From an uncultured Flavobacteriaceae bacterium (GTDB taxonomy: Bacteria > Bacteroidota > Bacteroidia > Flavobacteriales > Flavobacteriaceae), in NCBI GenBank assembly GCA_947486785.1, contig CANKUU010000005.1, positions 104,905 through 168,904 on the forward strand: DNA of 64,000 bases, read 5' to 3'. This document shows, piece by piece, positions 48,726-59,178 of the stretch. Made by a program: the position numbers and the translations under genes. The stretch's first letter is position 1, and each line of letters begins with the position of its first letter. Under the pieces are notes generated by a model that was given only the letters and a program-made list of their open reading frames with translations, was not told where the DNA came from and did not search any database.

Positions 48726-49322
48726 ATGTTTTCGCTTTTTTCTCAACCGATTCACCTAAAATTACCACAAAGCACCATCCATTATTATCCTAATTTTATA
48801 AACTCAAAAAAGGCAGACTCCCTTTTTGAAACTTTTAAAAAAGAAGTACCCTGGCAACAAGACACGATTAGGGTTTATGGAAAAACCTATCCACAACCCA
48901 GACTTACAGCACTCTATGGCGACAATGAAAAGCCTTATTCGTATGCCAATATAACCATGTATCCGCACAAATTTTCAAATGAACTTCTTGATATTAAGCA
49001 TCAAATCGAAACTAAAACTAAGGTAATTTTCACCACCTGTCTTTTAAATTTATATAGAGATGGAAAAGACAGCAACGGATGGCACGCAGACGATGAAAAA
49101 GCACTCGGTAAGAACCCCGTAATTGCATCTATAACACTTGGTCAAGAGCGTTATTTTCAGCTAAAACATAAAAAAGATAAAACACTAAAACATAAATTAC
49201 TTTTAGAACACGGTAGTTTATTGATAATGCAAGGCGAAACACAACACCATTGGCTACACCAAATACCAAAAACAAAAAAACCAATAAAAGAGCGTATTAA
49301 TTTAACTTTTAGAGTACTATAA
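48726..49322 (+). CDS. AlkB-like 2OG-Fe(II) dioxygenase
   Basis: 198 residues from the ATG at 48726. The longer frame reaching back to 48510 overlaps the DoxX-like gene and lacks family similarity, so it is rejected. The iron ligands are in GWHADDEK (HxD) and HHWLHQIPK, and the 2-oxoglutarate arginine is in RINLTFR at the end. SITLGQERYFQLKH is typical of AlkB homologues. These enzymes demethylate alkylated bases in DNA or RNA. Strong terminator follows. Confidence 0.9.
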   Translation: MFSLFSQPIHLKLPQSTIHYYPNFINSKKADSLFETFKKEVPWQQDTIRVYGKTYPQPRLTALYGDNEKPYSYANITMYPHKFSNELLDIKHQIETKTKVIFTTCLLNLYRDGKDSNGWHADDEKALGKNPVIASITLGQERYFQLKHKKDKTLKHKLLLEHGSLLIMQGETQHHWLHQIPKTKKPIKERINLTFRVL

Positions 49323-49335
49323 ACCTTTATAAAAT

Positions 49336-49371
49336 AAAAAATCGGCCTTTAAAATAAGATGCCGATTTTTT
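49336..49371. terminator. Terminator after alkB-like gene
   Basis: Perfect 11-bp stem AAAAAATCGGC / GCCGATTTTTT around a 14-nt loop, ending in seven T residues on the plus strand. Confidence 0.9.
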
Positions 49372-49517
49372 TATACCCTTGTGTACTGTTAGTCACTATC
49401 TTTAACATTTGGGATGCTATGCTAATTTCCTCGCTTCTAACCTCCCCCATATAACCCCTAATCTTTTGTCTTAGTATATCTATTCGATAAAATATTTTAT
49501 TTACCGTTAAACAGTTT

Positions 49518-50291
49518 TTAAAAAATACTGTTCAAAACTTTAGCCAAACGTAAGCCTCCCTTTTGCAATTGTGATTCTACGGTACCCCACCAAACATAGC
49601 TATATCTGTAACTCAAATTGTCACCTATTTTAACAGAAGCATAAACCTTATTCGCCAAATCTTGCGATTCTTCAACCCAATCATAAAGGCTACCCGATTG
49701 AATATATTCCTTTTGTTTTTTATTTAATTTAGGCAAACTTGAGGCCAGTTCGGTATAACTCATACCGTATTGGTCTATCATATTCGAATCCCAAACTCTA
49801 TGCAGGTTTGTTCCTTTTTTAAACCATTGTAACTGAATATCATTACCTCCTTTATCTTCTGCATGCCCTACGTGCAAAGGTTGATGCAAATCACCCATTA
49901 AATGTACCAAAAACTTCAAGTAAAATACTTTATCTTCCCTACTCGATTTTTTATCCTTTAATACTGCAATACACTTTTGAATGCCTACCACAATATCACC
50001 ATGCTCGCTTGGGGCTACCTCAGTATACTTCTTATCTGAAGGAAAATTAACATAATGCCAAGGACTATATTTTTTAAAGTTTTTATCCGATTTTATATCA
50101 TCTCCAAAAGTAGAGACTTTTGCTAAATCTTGACCGTCTAAAAGTTTAAATATGGCCCTTTTGGCTCTTCTTGATAAATGTGCTTGTGCTACCTCACCTG
50201 TGGTACGGTGTCCTGTTTTTGACCAAACCATATCGTTTGCAAAAGTTAGTTGAACGGTAAAAAAAACAAGAAACACTAGCGTACTTTTCAT
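49518..50291 (-). CDS. Secreted S1/P1 zinc nuclease
   Basis: 257 residues with a signal peptide (1-18, ending TFA). The three-zinc site includes the N-terminal region W23 and H28 (VWSKTGH), FGDDI, PWHYVNFP and HLMGDLHQPLHVGH, then HRVWDSNMI. The mature N-terminus is expected a few residues before W23, near the family's N-terminal Trp ligand. The enzyme degrades single-stranded DNA or RNA and nucleotides in the periplasm. It is divergent from the PBP gene. A short inverted repeat at its 3' end (49510-49532) may aid termination. Confidence 0.9.
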   Translation of the reverse strand: MKSTLVFLVFFTVQLTFANDMVWSKTGHRTTGEVAQAHLSRRAKRAIFKLLDGQDLAKVSTFGDDIKSDKNFKKYSPWHYVNFPSDKKYTEVAPSEHGDIVVGIQKCIAVLKDKKSSREDKVFYLKFLVHLMGDLHQPLHVGHAEDKGGNDIQLQWFKKGTNLHRVWDSNMIDQYGMSYTELASSLPKLNKKQKEYIQSGSLYDWVEESQDLANKVYASVKIGDNLSYRYSYVWWGTVESQLQKGGLRLAKVLNSIF

Positions 50292-50397
50292 AACCTATAT
50301 TTTTTTTCAAAAATAGTTAATGAACTTTAATCTTTTCACATTGGGCACATCATTTTACAATTAAAGTTTAATATTGTAACACACAAATTAATTAGGA

Positions 50398-52638
50398 ATG
50401 CCAAAAAAGATAAAATCAATTATTTTTAAATATTGCACCTACCTTGCGCTCTTTATTTTTACTAGTATTTTAATTTTAATTCTATCTGTTTATTTGGGCT
50501 TTTGGGGCAAGCTACCCAGTAAGGCAGAACTAGATAATTTTGAATATCAGCAGGCTTCAGAAGTATATTCTGCCGATAGTGTACTTATTGGCAAATATTA
50601 TCTCTACGATCGCCAACCTATAGGTTTCAAAGCACTACCTAAACACCTATTAGAAGCACTTGTTGCTATTGAAGATGAACGCTTTTATGAACATTCGGGT
50701 ATTGATTACCCTAGCTTGTTTCGCGTAGCTATTAAAACTGTGCTTTTACAAGACCAATCATCGGGTGGCGGAAGTACTATTACACAACAATTAGCTAAAA
50801 ATTTGTATCCACGAAGCGAAAGAAAAACAAAAAATATTGCCATTAATAAGTTGCAAGAAATGATAATTTCAAGACGGCTAGAAGCTATTTTTTCTAAAAA
50901 TGAAATCTTAAGTCATTATTTAAATACTGTTTCCTTTGGTGATAATACGTTTGGTATTGAAAGTGCCTCGCTCAAATTTTTCAACAAAAATAGCGCTAAC
51001 TTAAAAGTAGAAGAAGCGGCTGTTTTAGTAGGTATGTTAAAAGCTACTTTTGGCTATAACCCACGGGTTAATTCTAAAAAAAGCTTAACTCGTAGAAATT
51101 TAGTTTTAAAAGCTATGTATAATGCCGATTATATAACTGAAAACAAAAAAGATAGTTTAATTAACACCCCCTTAAAATTAGACTATCACAACTATAATTA
51201 TTCAGAAGGAATAGCTCCTTATTTTCGAGAAGAGGTTAGAAAACAAATTTCACAATGGGTAAAATCAGAAAAGAAAAAAGGAAATTCTTATAACATTTAC
51301 ACTTCTGGCCTAAAAATATACACCACATTAAATTATAAAATGCAGGTGCTTGCAGAAAATGCCATGAAAATGCATATGAGTCAGCTACAGAAAAAATTTG
51401 AAGATAGCTATAAAAAAGCTGCTCCATGGATTACAAATAAAAAGCTAATTCAGAAAGCGGTGCTTGCAAGTGATCGTTATAAAAAACTAGCACAAGAAAA
51501 ACGATCAACTTCTGAACTTTGGGCTATTTTAAGTGAAAAAAGAAATATGGTTTTAACAGATTGGCAAGGTGATAAAACGCAGAAAGCAAGTACCATAGAT
51601 AGTATTCAGCATTACATGAAATTTTTGAATACTGGCTCCTTGGCTATAGACCCAAAAACGGGAGCGGTACAAAGTTGGATTGGTGGCATTGATTTTAAAC
51701 ATTTTAAATTCGATCATATTTCGCAAAGTAAGCGTCAGGTTGGCTCAACATTTAAACCAATTGTATACACCGCTGCTTTAGAAAGCGGTATCAAACCATG
51801 CACCTATTATGACGCAAGTGCTGTGGAGTATAAAAATTTAAATGGCTGGTCACCATCAAATTCTGGTAATAAAGACGAAACTTATTTGAATTATTCAATG
51901 CAAGAAGCATTGAGTAAATCAATAAACACCGTAGCTGTTAAGGTTTTAGAAGAAACTGGCATTAAGACGGTTTTGATGCAAGCTAAAAAAATGGGTATCA
52001 CATCAACTTTGCCTAATGAAGCATCGGTAGCCTTAGGCACTGGTGAAATTTACTTGAATAACCTAGCCAGTGCTTATGCTAGTTATTTAAACGACGGACA
52101 AACCGTTTCAACTTATGTTTTAACAACCATAACGAACAGAAAAGATTCAATTTTAGCCGATTTCACCCCTAAAAAGAGTGAAAATCGTGCCTTTTCTAAA
52201 GAAACGAGTCAAATAATGCTCGAGATGATGAAATCTACTATAAATGAAGGAACAGCAAAACGCTTAAGAATTAACTACAAATTACATAATGATATTGCTG
52301 GTAAAACGGGTACTACTCAAAATAACAAAGACGCCTGGTTTGTTGCGCTAACACCAAAAATGGTACATGTAAGTTGGGTGGGCTTAGACCAGCATGAAAT
52401 AGGATTTAAAAGTACAAATTTAGGGCAAGGTGCAAATGCAGCTTTACCTCTCTTTGCTCTCTTGTACCAGCAAATGAACAAAGACCGAGCCTTTGACAAA
52501 ATCACAAAAGCTAGGTTTAAAAAACCAAATGAAGCTGTGCTAGAGCTTTTGCGCTGCGACCCCATTAAAAGGGATGGCTTTTTTAAACGATTGTTTAAAA
52601 ACCCAAAGAAGAAAAAAAAGAAGAATTTTAAACAGTAA
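50398..52638 (+). CDS. Class A penicillin-binding protein (PBP1a-type)
   Basis: 746 residues, one N-terminal membrane anchor (~14-33). The glycosyltransferase (GT51) domain has E92 in IEDERFYEHSG (91-101) and GGGSTITQQLAKNL (123-136). The transpeptidase has S450-T-F-K453, S508-I-N510 and KTGTT (~626). All active-site motifs are intact, so it polymerises and cross-links peptidoglycan in the periplasm. The C-terminus is very basic (KNPKKKKKKNFK). Monocistronic. Confidence 0.96.
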   Translation: MPKKIKSIIFKYCTYLALFIFTSILILILSVYLGFWGKLPSKAELDNFEYQQASEVYSADSVLIGKYYLYDRQPIGFKALPKHLLEALVAIEDERFYEHSGIDYPSLFRVAIKTVLLQDQSSGGGSTITQQLAKNLYPRSERKTKNIAINKLQEMIISRRLEAIFSKNEILSHYLNTVSFGDNTFGIESASLKFFNKNSANLKVEEAAVLVGMLKATFGYNPRVNSKKSLTRRNLVLKAMYNADYITENKKDSLINTPLKLDYHNYNYSEGIAPYFREEVRKQISQWVKSEKKKGNSYNIYTSGLKIYTTLNYKMQVLAENAMKMHMSQLQKKFEDSYKKAAPWITNKKLIQKAVLASDRYKKLAQEKRSTSELWAILSEKRNMVLTDWQGDKTQKASTIDSIQHYMKFLNTGSLAIDPKTGAVQSWIGGIDFKHFKFDHISQSKRQVGSTFKPIVYTAALESGIKPCTYYDASAVEYKNLNGWSPSNSGNKDETYLNYSMQEALSKSINTVAVKVLEETGIKTVLMQAKKMGITSTLPNEASVALGTGEIYLNNLASAYASYLNDGQTVSTYVLTTITNRKDSILADFTPKKSENRAFSKETSQIMLEMMKSTINEGTAKRLRINYKLHNDIAGKTGTTQNNKDAWFVALTPKMVHVSWVGLDQHEIGFKSTNLGQGANAALPLFALLYQQMNKDRAFDKITKARFKKPNEAVLELLRCDPIKRDGFFKRLFKNPKKKKKKNFKQ

Positions 52639-52823
52639 AACAAAACGTTAAACTACATTTATATTTAAAAATGATAATCCTTTTTGCAGTAATTTAGAGT
52701 CAATAAAACGAAAAAATCAAATAGTATCGGTCTTAGGCACCTCCGCTACTTTAATAAAAAAGAGGATTTAAGCATCTCTATTCAAGTGCATGCTCTAAAA
52801 ATAAACCTACAACTATTTCTAAA

Positions 52824-53795
52824 ATGATACATGCTGCAACTTCATCTCTAGCTAAAACAATTTTTATATTGATGCTACACTTAAGTGTGTTTGGTGCAAT
52901 TTGTCAAGAAATTGTAACAGAAGAGTATCAATTTAAAAACGGTAATATTGAACTGCCAGGAACCTTGAGTTTTATAGCCACCGATAAAAAACTTCCTTTA
53001 GTTATATATGTACATGGTTCTGGGAATATTGACAGAAATGGAAATCAAGCTGGGATTGCGGTAAAAGCCAATTATATTAAAATGCTATCTGATAGCCTAA
53101 TTAAAAAAGGTATTGCTTTTTATAGGTTTGATAAAAGAACGGCAACCTCTTCGAATATTGCCCAACTTATTAAAACAAAAATAAAGTTTCTGCCTTTAGT
53201 TAGAGATGTACAAATTGGTGTATCAAATTTCAAAAAAGACACGAGATTTAGTAGTATTCATCTAGTAGGCCATAGCCAAGGCTCATTAGTTGCTATGTTA
53301 GCTGTATCTGATGATATTAGCAGTTTTACTTCTATTGCAGGCCCCAGCGCAAGCATCGACCAAACAATAATTACACAATTAACCACACAAAACGAAGACC
53401 TTGCAAAAGTCGCTATCTCTCATTTTAACGAATTAAAAAAAACAGATACCATCGTAAATGTGAATCCGTTTTTAATGGCACTTTTTGCGCCTTATAATCA
53501 TAGTTTTATATTAGAATGGATGTCTTTTAAACCCACCACGGCAATTTCAAAAATAAAAATTCCTATTCTAATACTTCATGGTGGAAGCGACTTACAAGTA
53601 TCCCTGTCTGATGCAAAAGCACTTAAACAAGCAAACACAGCGGCAGAAGTTCAAATAATACCAAGGATGAATCATATACTTAAAGAAGTAAATTCTCTGT
53701 CAGAAAACCAAGCTTCTTATGCCGACCCTAAAATGCCTATTTCTGCTTTATTAGTGACCTATTTAGCTGATTTTATTCTTGAAAACAAAAATTAG
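52824..53795 (+). CDS. Secreted alpha/beta hydrolase
   Basis: 323 residues, signal peptide with hydrophobic region 11-25. Catalytic nucleophile S151 in GHSQG (149-153), HG-containing oxyanion segment YVHGSGNIDRNG (62-73) and the late ILHGGSDLQVS and RMNHIL segments carrying the likely Asp and His. This is a typical serine hydrolase of the peptidase S9-like/esterase type. Substrate unknown. 82 nt upstream of the DUF5916 gene, perhaps co-transcribed. Confidence 0.85.
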   Translation: MIHAATSSLAKTIFILMLHLSVFGAICQEIVTEEYQFKNGNIELPGTLSFIATDKKLPLVIYVHGSGNIDRNGNQAGIAVKANYIKMLSDSLIKKGIAFYRFDKRTATSSNIAQLIKTKIKFLPLVRDVQIGVSNFKKDTRFSSIHLVGHSQGSLVAMLAVSDDISSFTSIAGPSASIDQTIITQLTTQNEDLAKVAISHFNELKKTDTIVNVNPFLMALFAPYNHSFILEWMSFKPTTAISKIKIPILILHGGSDLQVSLSDAKALKQANTAAEVQIIPRMNHILKEVNSLSENQASYADPKMPISALLVTYLADFILENKN

Positions 53796-53877
53796 CAGCA
53801 GCTATTATTTTCAACTTTTTATGTTTTAAAAACTTTTAAAATTTATAACTTTGAAGAACCAGCAAAAATAAAGCCTA

Positions 53878-56073
53878 ATGTTAAAAGCATCTTGTGCCTT
53901 TCTACTCTTTTTCTTTATTACATTTTCATTTAGTCAAGAACAAAAAAAAGCATTTACCGTAAAATTTACAACTGAAACACCTACCATAGACGGGGTATTG
54001 GATGAAGCTTTATGGGAAAACGCCGAAGGTCCCAGTAATTTTCAGCAATTTTTTCCTTCTGATTCGATTTTAGCCAAAAATCAAACACAGATAAAAATGC
54101 TGGTAAGTGACACACACCTTTATATAGCTTTAACCGTGCACTCTATTGGAGATAAATGGATAACTCCTTCCTTAAAAAGAGATTTCAGAGCTAGCAATGG
54201 CGATAGCGTTAGTTTGGTATTTGACACCTTTAACGACGGTACAAATGCATTTTTGTTTGGCATCAATCCTTTTGGTGTGCGTAGAGAGGTTTTAATTTCA
54301 GGTGGCGGGCAAAATTTAAGAGGTTTTAACACCTCATGGGATGTAAAATGGACGGGAGAATCTAAGATACACGGCAACTACTACACTTCAGAACTGGCCA
54401 TTCCTTTAACCTCCTTTAAATTTAAAGAAGGAGAAAAAAAATGGAGGTTTCAATGTTATCGATTTGACCTACAGAGTAACGAACGTAGCGGGTGGGTTAA
54501 GGTACCATTAGGGCAGTTTTTAGTTAATTTAGCCTTTATGGGTGATATGAATTTTGAAAAACCCTTAGGCAAATCTAGAACGCCTTTAGCACTTATACCA
54601 TACGTTAATACAATTTCTGAAAAAGATTTCGTCTTAGATAATAGCAACACCAATTTTAAATTTGGTGGCGATGCCAAAATTGCGGTTGGCAATGGTATGA
54701 ATTTAGACATTACCGTAAACCCAGATTTTTCTAATGTTGAAGTAGATAACATTATTACCAATCTTACCCGCTTTGAAGTAGGTTTGCCAGAAAAAAGACA
54801 ATTTTTTATTGATAATAGCGACTTGTTTTCAAGTTTTGGAGGCTCAAGAGATGCAAATCCCTTCTTTTCTCGCCGAATTGGAATTGCAAAAGATACTGCT
54901 GACAACTCTATTGAGAACAAAATATTGGGCGGGATGCGATTAAGCGGAAAACTAAGTAACGATTGGCGACTCGGCTTTTTAAGCATCCAAACAGGTGAAG
55001 ATCTCGCTAATCAAATTGCTTCAAACAACAATACCATGCTTGCCTTACAGAAAAAAGTATTCGACAGGTCTAATATTAGCATGTTCTTTATTAATAGGCA
55101 GTCTTTTAAAAACTATGACTTTCTAGAAAGTGAGGATGTGTATAATCGCGTCATAGGGCTAGATTATAATTTAGCATCTAAAGATGGTAAATGGTCTGGT
55201 AAATTTTATGGGCATAAATCTTTTCAGCCAGGAGACCAAATTGGTAATTTTTCAACAGGTGCCTATCTAGGTAAAACATCAAAGTATTTTAACATTTTTG
55301 CTGATGCTGTTTATATTGACGAAGATTTTACCTCCGACCTTGGTTTTGTTCGACGAACCGATATTGTTAAAATAACAACCTCAGTAGAAAAAGTATTTTG
55401 GCCAAAGAGTGACTTAATTAATCAATATAGTTTTAGCGTTTTTCCTGTAATTACATGGCGGCCTGGTTTAGATTTTCAAAAAACCGACCATAATTATATT
55501 TTAAATGGTGAAATTGGTTTTGAAAACCAATCTAAGTTAAGTTTAGGTTTTGCAAATCGCTATACATTTTTAACCGATGAATTTGACCCAACTAGAACTG
55601 ATGGCACTCCCCTACCAGCAAATCGTGGATATGATTTTAACAATTTTAGAATAGATTACGCCTCTAACAGAGCAAATGTTTTATCGGTAATGGCAAGATC
55701 TACTATTGGACGTTTTTTTAATGGAAATATATTTTCTTTGGATGGTTCTCTTTTTCTTCGCATCTTACCCAAAGCGCAAATTTCATTAGCCGTAAATTAT
55801 AATAAAATTTCATTACCCGATCCCTATCCTAGTGCTAATTTGTGGCTAGTGAGCCCAAAAATAGAGTTAACTTTTAGCAAAACACTTTTTTGGTCTACTT
55901 TAGTTCAATACAGTAATCAAGAAAATAATTTAGGCATTAACTCGAGGTTGCAATGGCGTTTTGCACCATTGTCTGATTTATTCTTGGTGTATAATGACAA
56001 CTATTTTGTAAACGAGTTTTCGCCACGTTACCGTTCTATAAATTTAAAATTCACCTATTGGCTAAATATATAG
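53878..56073 (+). CDS. DUF5916 protein with CBM9-like domain
   Basis: 731 residues, signal peptide (1-19). Residues ~25-215 resemble a carbohydrate-binding module family 9 (PTIDGVLDEALWENAEG, then DSVSLVFDTFNDG). The remainder (~235-731) is DUF5916, rich in beta strands with aromatic pairs and a C-terminal LKFTYWLNI, suggesting an outer-membrane beta-barrel. The combination is common in Bacteroidetes and of unknown function. Start by ATG with no visible Shine-Dalgarno. Confidence 0.87.
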   Translation: MLKASCAFLLFFFITFSFSQEQKKAFTVKFTTETPTIDGVLDEALWENAEGPSNFQQFFPSDSILAKNQTQIKMLVSDTHLYIALTVHSIGDKWITPSLKRDFRASNGDSVSLVFDTFNDGTNAFLFGINPFGVRREVLISGGGQNLRGFNTSWDVKWTGESKIHGNYYTSELAIPLTSFKFKEGEKKWRFQCYRFDLQSNERSGWVKVPLGQFLVNLAFMGDMNFEKPLGKSRTPLALIPYVNTISEKDFVLDNSNTNFKFGGDAKIAVGNGMNLDITVNPDFSNVEVDNIITNLTRFEVGLPEKRQFFIDNSDLFSSFGGSRDANPFFSRRIGIAKDTADNSIENKILGGMRLSGKLSNDWRLGFLSIQTGEDLANQIASNNNTMLALQKKVFDRSNISMFFINRQSFKNYDFLESEDVYNRVIGLDYNLASKDGKWSGKFYGHKSFQPGDQIGNFSTGAYLGKTSKYFNIFADAVYIDEDFTSDLGFVRRTDIVKITTSVEKVFWPKSDLINQYSFSVFPVITWRPGLDFQKTDHNYILNGEIGFENQSKLSLGFANRYTFLTDEFDPTRTDGTPLPANRGYDFNNFRIDYASNRANVLSVMARSTIGRFFNGNIFSLDGSLFLRILPKAQISLAVNYNKISLPDPYPSANLWLVSPKIELTFSKTLFWSTLVQYSNQENNLGINSRLQWRFAPLSDLFLVYNDNYFVNEFSPRYRSINLKFTYWLNI

Positions 56074-56103
56074 GGCTTATGTAAATTGTTGAGTTGTGAG
56101 ATA

Positions 56104-56901
56104 ATGAAATATTCTATTTTATGTTCAGATTTAGATGGCACCTTACTTTCTACAAAAAGTGACGTTTCTGATTTTACCATACATCAAATTACACGTATTA
56201 AGAATAAGATGCGCGTTATTCTAGTGTCTGCACGCATGCCGCAGGCGATGACCTATTTACAAGAACGTCTTGGCATTTTAAACCAACCCATTATCTGCTA
56301 CAATGGAGCTTTAATTCTAAATGGTAATCAACAGCTATTTTCTGAAGTTATTGACTTTAATACCTTACAACAAGTTTATGAACTGGCTGCTTCTTTTGAT
56401 ATAAAATTAGGCCTATACCATGGTAACGAGTGGTACGTGGAAACAACTTCTGAACGTGTAGAAAAAGAAATTAAGTATACTCGAACTTTACCTATCTATC
56501 AACCTACAACACAAACTATTTTAGATTGGCAAAATAGAAATATTAGTGCTCACAAAATAATGATGATGGGTACCAAAACAAGCGCAGATGCTATATTTTC
56601 AGTACTAAAATCAAGGTTTAATCACCTTCTACAAATTTATCGATCAAATGATACCCTAATAGAATTAGCTCCAAAAAAGGTTTCTAAATTATCAGCGATT
56701 AAAATACTACTTAATGACGATGGGTTATTGCAAGAAATAGTTTCTTTCGGAGATAACTTTAATGATATTGACATGTTAGCGCATACTGGTTTAGGCGTAG
56801 CGGTAGAAAACGCTCGTGCAGAAGTAAAAGCGATAGCAAATGTAGTCACTTTAAAAAATACTGAGAACGGGGTTGCACATTTTATAAAACAACATCTCTA
56901 A
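56104..56901 (+). CDS. Cof-type HAD phosphatase
   Basis: 265 residues from the ATG at 56104; a TTG 18 nt earlier is in frame but unnecessary. The HAD motif I is DLDGTLL (D9, D11), motif II near VSAR, the conserved lysine lies near APKKVSKLSAIK, and motif IV is FGDNFNDIDML. The Cof (IIB cap) type hydrolyses sugar phosphates or flavin mononucleotide and pyridoxal phosphate. The substrate is not predicted. 30 nt after the DUF5916 gene. Confidence 0.93.
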   Translation: MKYSILCSDLDGTLLSTKSDVSDFTIHQITRIKNKMRVILVSARMPQAMTYLQERLGILNQPIICYNGALILNGNQQLFSEVIDFNTLQQVYELAASFDIKLGLYHGNEWYVETTSERVEKEIKYTRTLPIYQPTTQTILDWQNRNISAHKIMMMGTKTSADAIFSVLKSRFNHLLQIYRSNDTLIELAPKKVSKLSAIKILLNDDGLLQEIVSFGDNFNDIDMLAHTGLGVAVENARAEVKAIANVVTLKNTENGVAHFIKQHL

Positions 56902-57090
56902 TAAAGCATAATAAAGTGGTTTTTAACGACCGATTCATTAAACAATAAATTTCAACTAACTCATATAGCGGGTAAAATAAAAATGGATGATACAACTTTT
57001 AAAATAATAAACTTTTTCATTTTAAAATAAATCAAGCTACTTAATTATTGCTGTTAATTTGAGGTATTAATTTTTTAAAAAATAAAAAAA

Positions 57091-57672
57091 ATGGTTAAAA
57101 GTATAGGTCTATCATTAGTACTGTGTATTTTATTTGTTTCGTGTAATACTTCTGAAAAGAAAATCGACAAACTTGAAATTGTAAAAAACTATTACAAAGC
57201 TCTCGACAGCTCTAGCGGTTTTGAGATGAAGATTTTGTTGAAAGATAGCCTTATCATCAAAGAAATGGATTATAATTATCAAGAGACATTCTTTCGTAAA
57301 AATTATATTAGTAAATGGTTAAGATGGGATTCTGTTTTTAAGCCTTCTTATAAAATTCTTGATATTAAAGAAGAAAACGATATTGTAAAAGCTACAATTA
57401 GCAAAAATGACACAAGAATTAATTTTCTGCATAAAGAGCCGATAGTTTGGACCGCCACCATTTATTTCGACGCAGATAGAATAAGTAGAATTGAAAGAAA
57501 AAACATTAATTTTAATGAAAAAATTTGGATAAAAAACAGGTCTATACTTCTAAACTGGATTAAAGAAAAGCACCCAGAATTAAGTGGTTTTCTATACAAT
57601 CAAACAAAAGATGGAGGATTAAAATTCTTAAAAGCAGTACTGTTATTTAGACAAGAAAATAAGCTACCATAG
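57091..57672 (+). CDS. Putative lipoprotein, SnoaL/NTF2-like
   Basis: 193 residues with a lipoprotein signal (MVKSIGLSLVLCILFVSC; Cys 18 at the lipobox). The start of the mature protein, KLEIVKNYYKALDSSSGFEM, and the following beta-strand pattern resemble the SnoaL/NTF2 fold, which is a weak assignment. Function not known. It is flanked by 190 bp upstream and 120 bp downstream of non-coding DNA. Confidence 0.6.
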   Translation: MVKSIGLSLVLCILFVSCNTSEKKIDKLEIVKNYYKALDSSSGFEMKILLKDSLIIKEMDYNYQETFFRKNYISKWLRWDSVFKPSYKILDIKEENDIVKATISKNDTRINFLHKEPIVWTATIYFDADRISRIERKNINFNEKIWIKNRSILLNWIKEKHPELSGFLYNQTKDGGLKFLKAVLLFRQENKLP

Positions 57673-57792
57673 CCTTCATTACGTAACAAACATGCACAAT
57701 ATAAAGTCAAAAGGTTTATGTATTTTTATGTCGAAGGTAAAATGAAATTTTATTTCATCAGACCCTAGCAAAACAAAGTAACAACCACTTAC

Positions 57793-59109
57793 ATGACCGA
57801 AAAATTACTACCACAACCTCTTATTACCGATGACACAGTTGTTTTTGGCTTAATAGCCCTTAGCCTTGGTTTTATTTTTTATACTTCATCAATTAAAACT
57901 GGATTCTGGAAAAAATTCTATTATATCATTCCTGGTGTTCTAATGTGCTATTTATTACCTGCACTACTCTCCTCTTTTGGTATAGTTGCAGAAAAATGGC
58001 ATACAATAAACAAGTTAGGTGAAGTAACTGAGCATACCTCTAGCTTGTATTATATGGCGAGTCGTTATTTATTACCTGCTGCACTTGTATTAATGACTCT
58101 CAGCATTGATTTAAAAGCGATTTCAAATTTAGGCTCAAAGGCTTTAATTATGTTTTTAACGGGTAGTTTTGGCATCATTATAGGTGGGCCTATTGCAATA
58201 TTAATTGTTTCGATTTTTTCACCAGAATCTGTTGGCGGAAATGGATTTGACGCTATTTGGAGAGGTCTATCAACTATTGCCGGAAGTTGGATTGGAGGCG
58301 GAGCAAACCAAGCAGCTATGTATGAAATTTTTAAATATACCCCTGAAAAATATGGCAATATGGTGCTTGTCGATATTTTTGTTGCAAACGTTTGGATGGC
58401 TATTGTATTATTAGGAGTTGGTAAAACAGACCGTATAGATCGTTGGCTTAAAGCTGATACCTCTGCTATTGAAAAATTAAAAATAAAAGTTACTCAGTTT
58501 ACCGATAGTATTACCCGCATTCCAACACTTACCGATTACTTGATTATGCTTGGTTTAGCATTTACATCGGTTGGCGTTGCTCATTTTTTTGGAGAGCACA
58601 TCAGCAATTACTTAAAAGAACATAGCGCTTCTGTTTCAGATCCAACCAACTTTTTATCTTTTCTTGGTTCTTCTTTCTTTTGGATGGTAGTAATAGCTAC
58701 TTCTGCCGGAATATTATTGTCTTTTACCAAAGCGAAAAATTATGAAGGTACAGGAGCCAGTAAAATTGGCGGAATGTTTATTTATCTACTTGTTGCTACC
58801 ATAGGTATGAAAGTAGATTTAGGTCGTGTATTAGAAAATCCAGGACTCATCGCGATAGGATTTATTTGGATAAGCATACATGCAGCCTTAATGATTTTAG
58901 TAGCAAAACTAATTAAAGCACCTTATTTCTTTTTGGCTGTTGGCAGTCAAGCAAATGTTGGAGGTGCTGCATCTGCACCGGTGGTTGCTGCTGAATTTCA
59001 TCCTTCACTAACTTCTGTTGGAGTGCTCTTAGCTGTATTTGGTTATGTAGTAGGTACCGGTGGGGCTTTACTATGTGCATATTTAATGGAGGTGGCATCA
59101 AGTTTCTAA
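57793..59109 (+). CDS. DUF819-family membrane protein (putative permease)
   Basis: 438 residues, about 11 to 12 hydrophobic helices. Conserved parts include FWKKFYYIIPGVLMCYLLPAL, LIMFLTGSFGIIIGGPIA and, close to the C-terminus, AVGSQANVGGAASAPVVAA with glycine-rich packing. DUF819 (YjcL-like) proteins are transporter-like with unknown substrate. Paired helical repeats are plausible. It precedes a lipoprotein gene by 69 nt. Confidence 0.87.
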   Translation: MTEKLLPQPLITDDTVVFGLIALSLGFIFYTSSIKTGFWKKFYYIIPGVLMCYLLPALLSSFGIVAEKWHTINKLGEVTEHTSSLYYMASRYLLPAALVLMTLSIDLKAISNLGSKALIMFLTGSFGIIIGGPIAILIVSIFSPESVGGNGFDAIWRGLSTIAGSWIGGGANQAAMYEIFKYTPEKYGNMVLVDIFVANVWMAIVLLGVGKTDRIDRWLKADTSAIEKLKIKVTQFTDSITRIPTLTDYLIMLGLAFTSVGVAHFFGEHISNYLKEHSASVSDPTNFLSFLGSSFFWMVVIATSAGILLSFTKAKNYEGTGASKIGGMFIYLLVATIGMKVDLGRVLENPGLIAIGFIWISIHAALMILVAKLIKAPYFFLAVGSQANVGGAASAPVVAAEFHPSLTSVGVLLAVFGYVVGTGGALLCAYLMEVASSF

Positions 59110-59178
59110 TAAATAGAAGTGTAACTAGCTATAGCGATTCAAAAAAAATACTGATATTTACCGTTCTAAAATTACAAC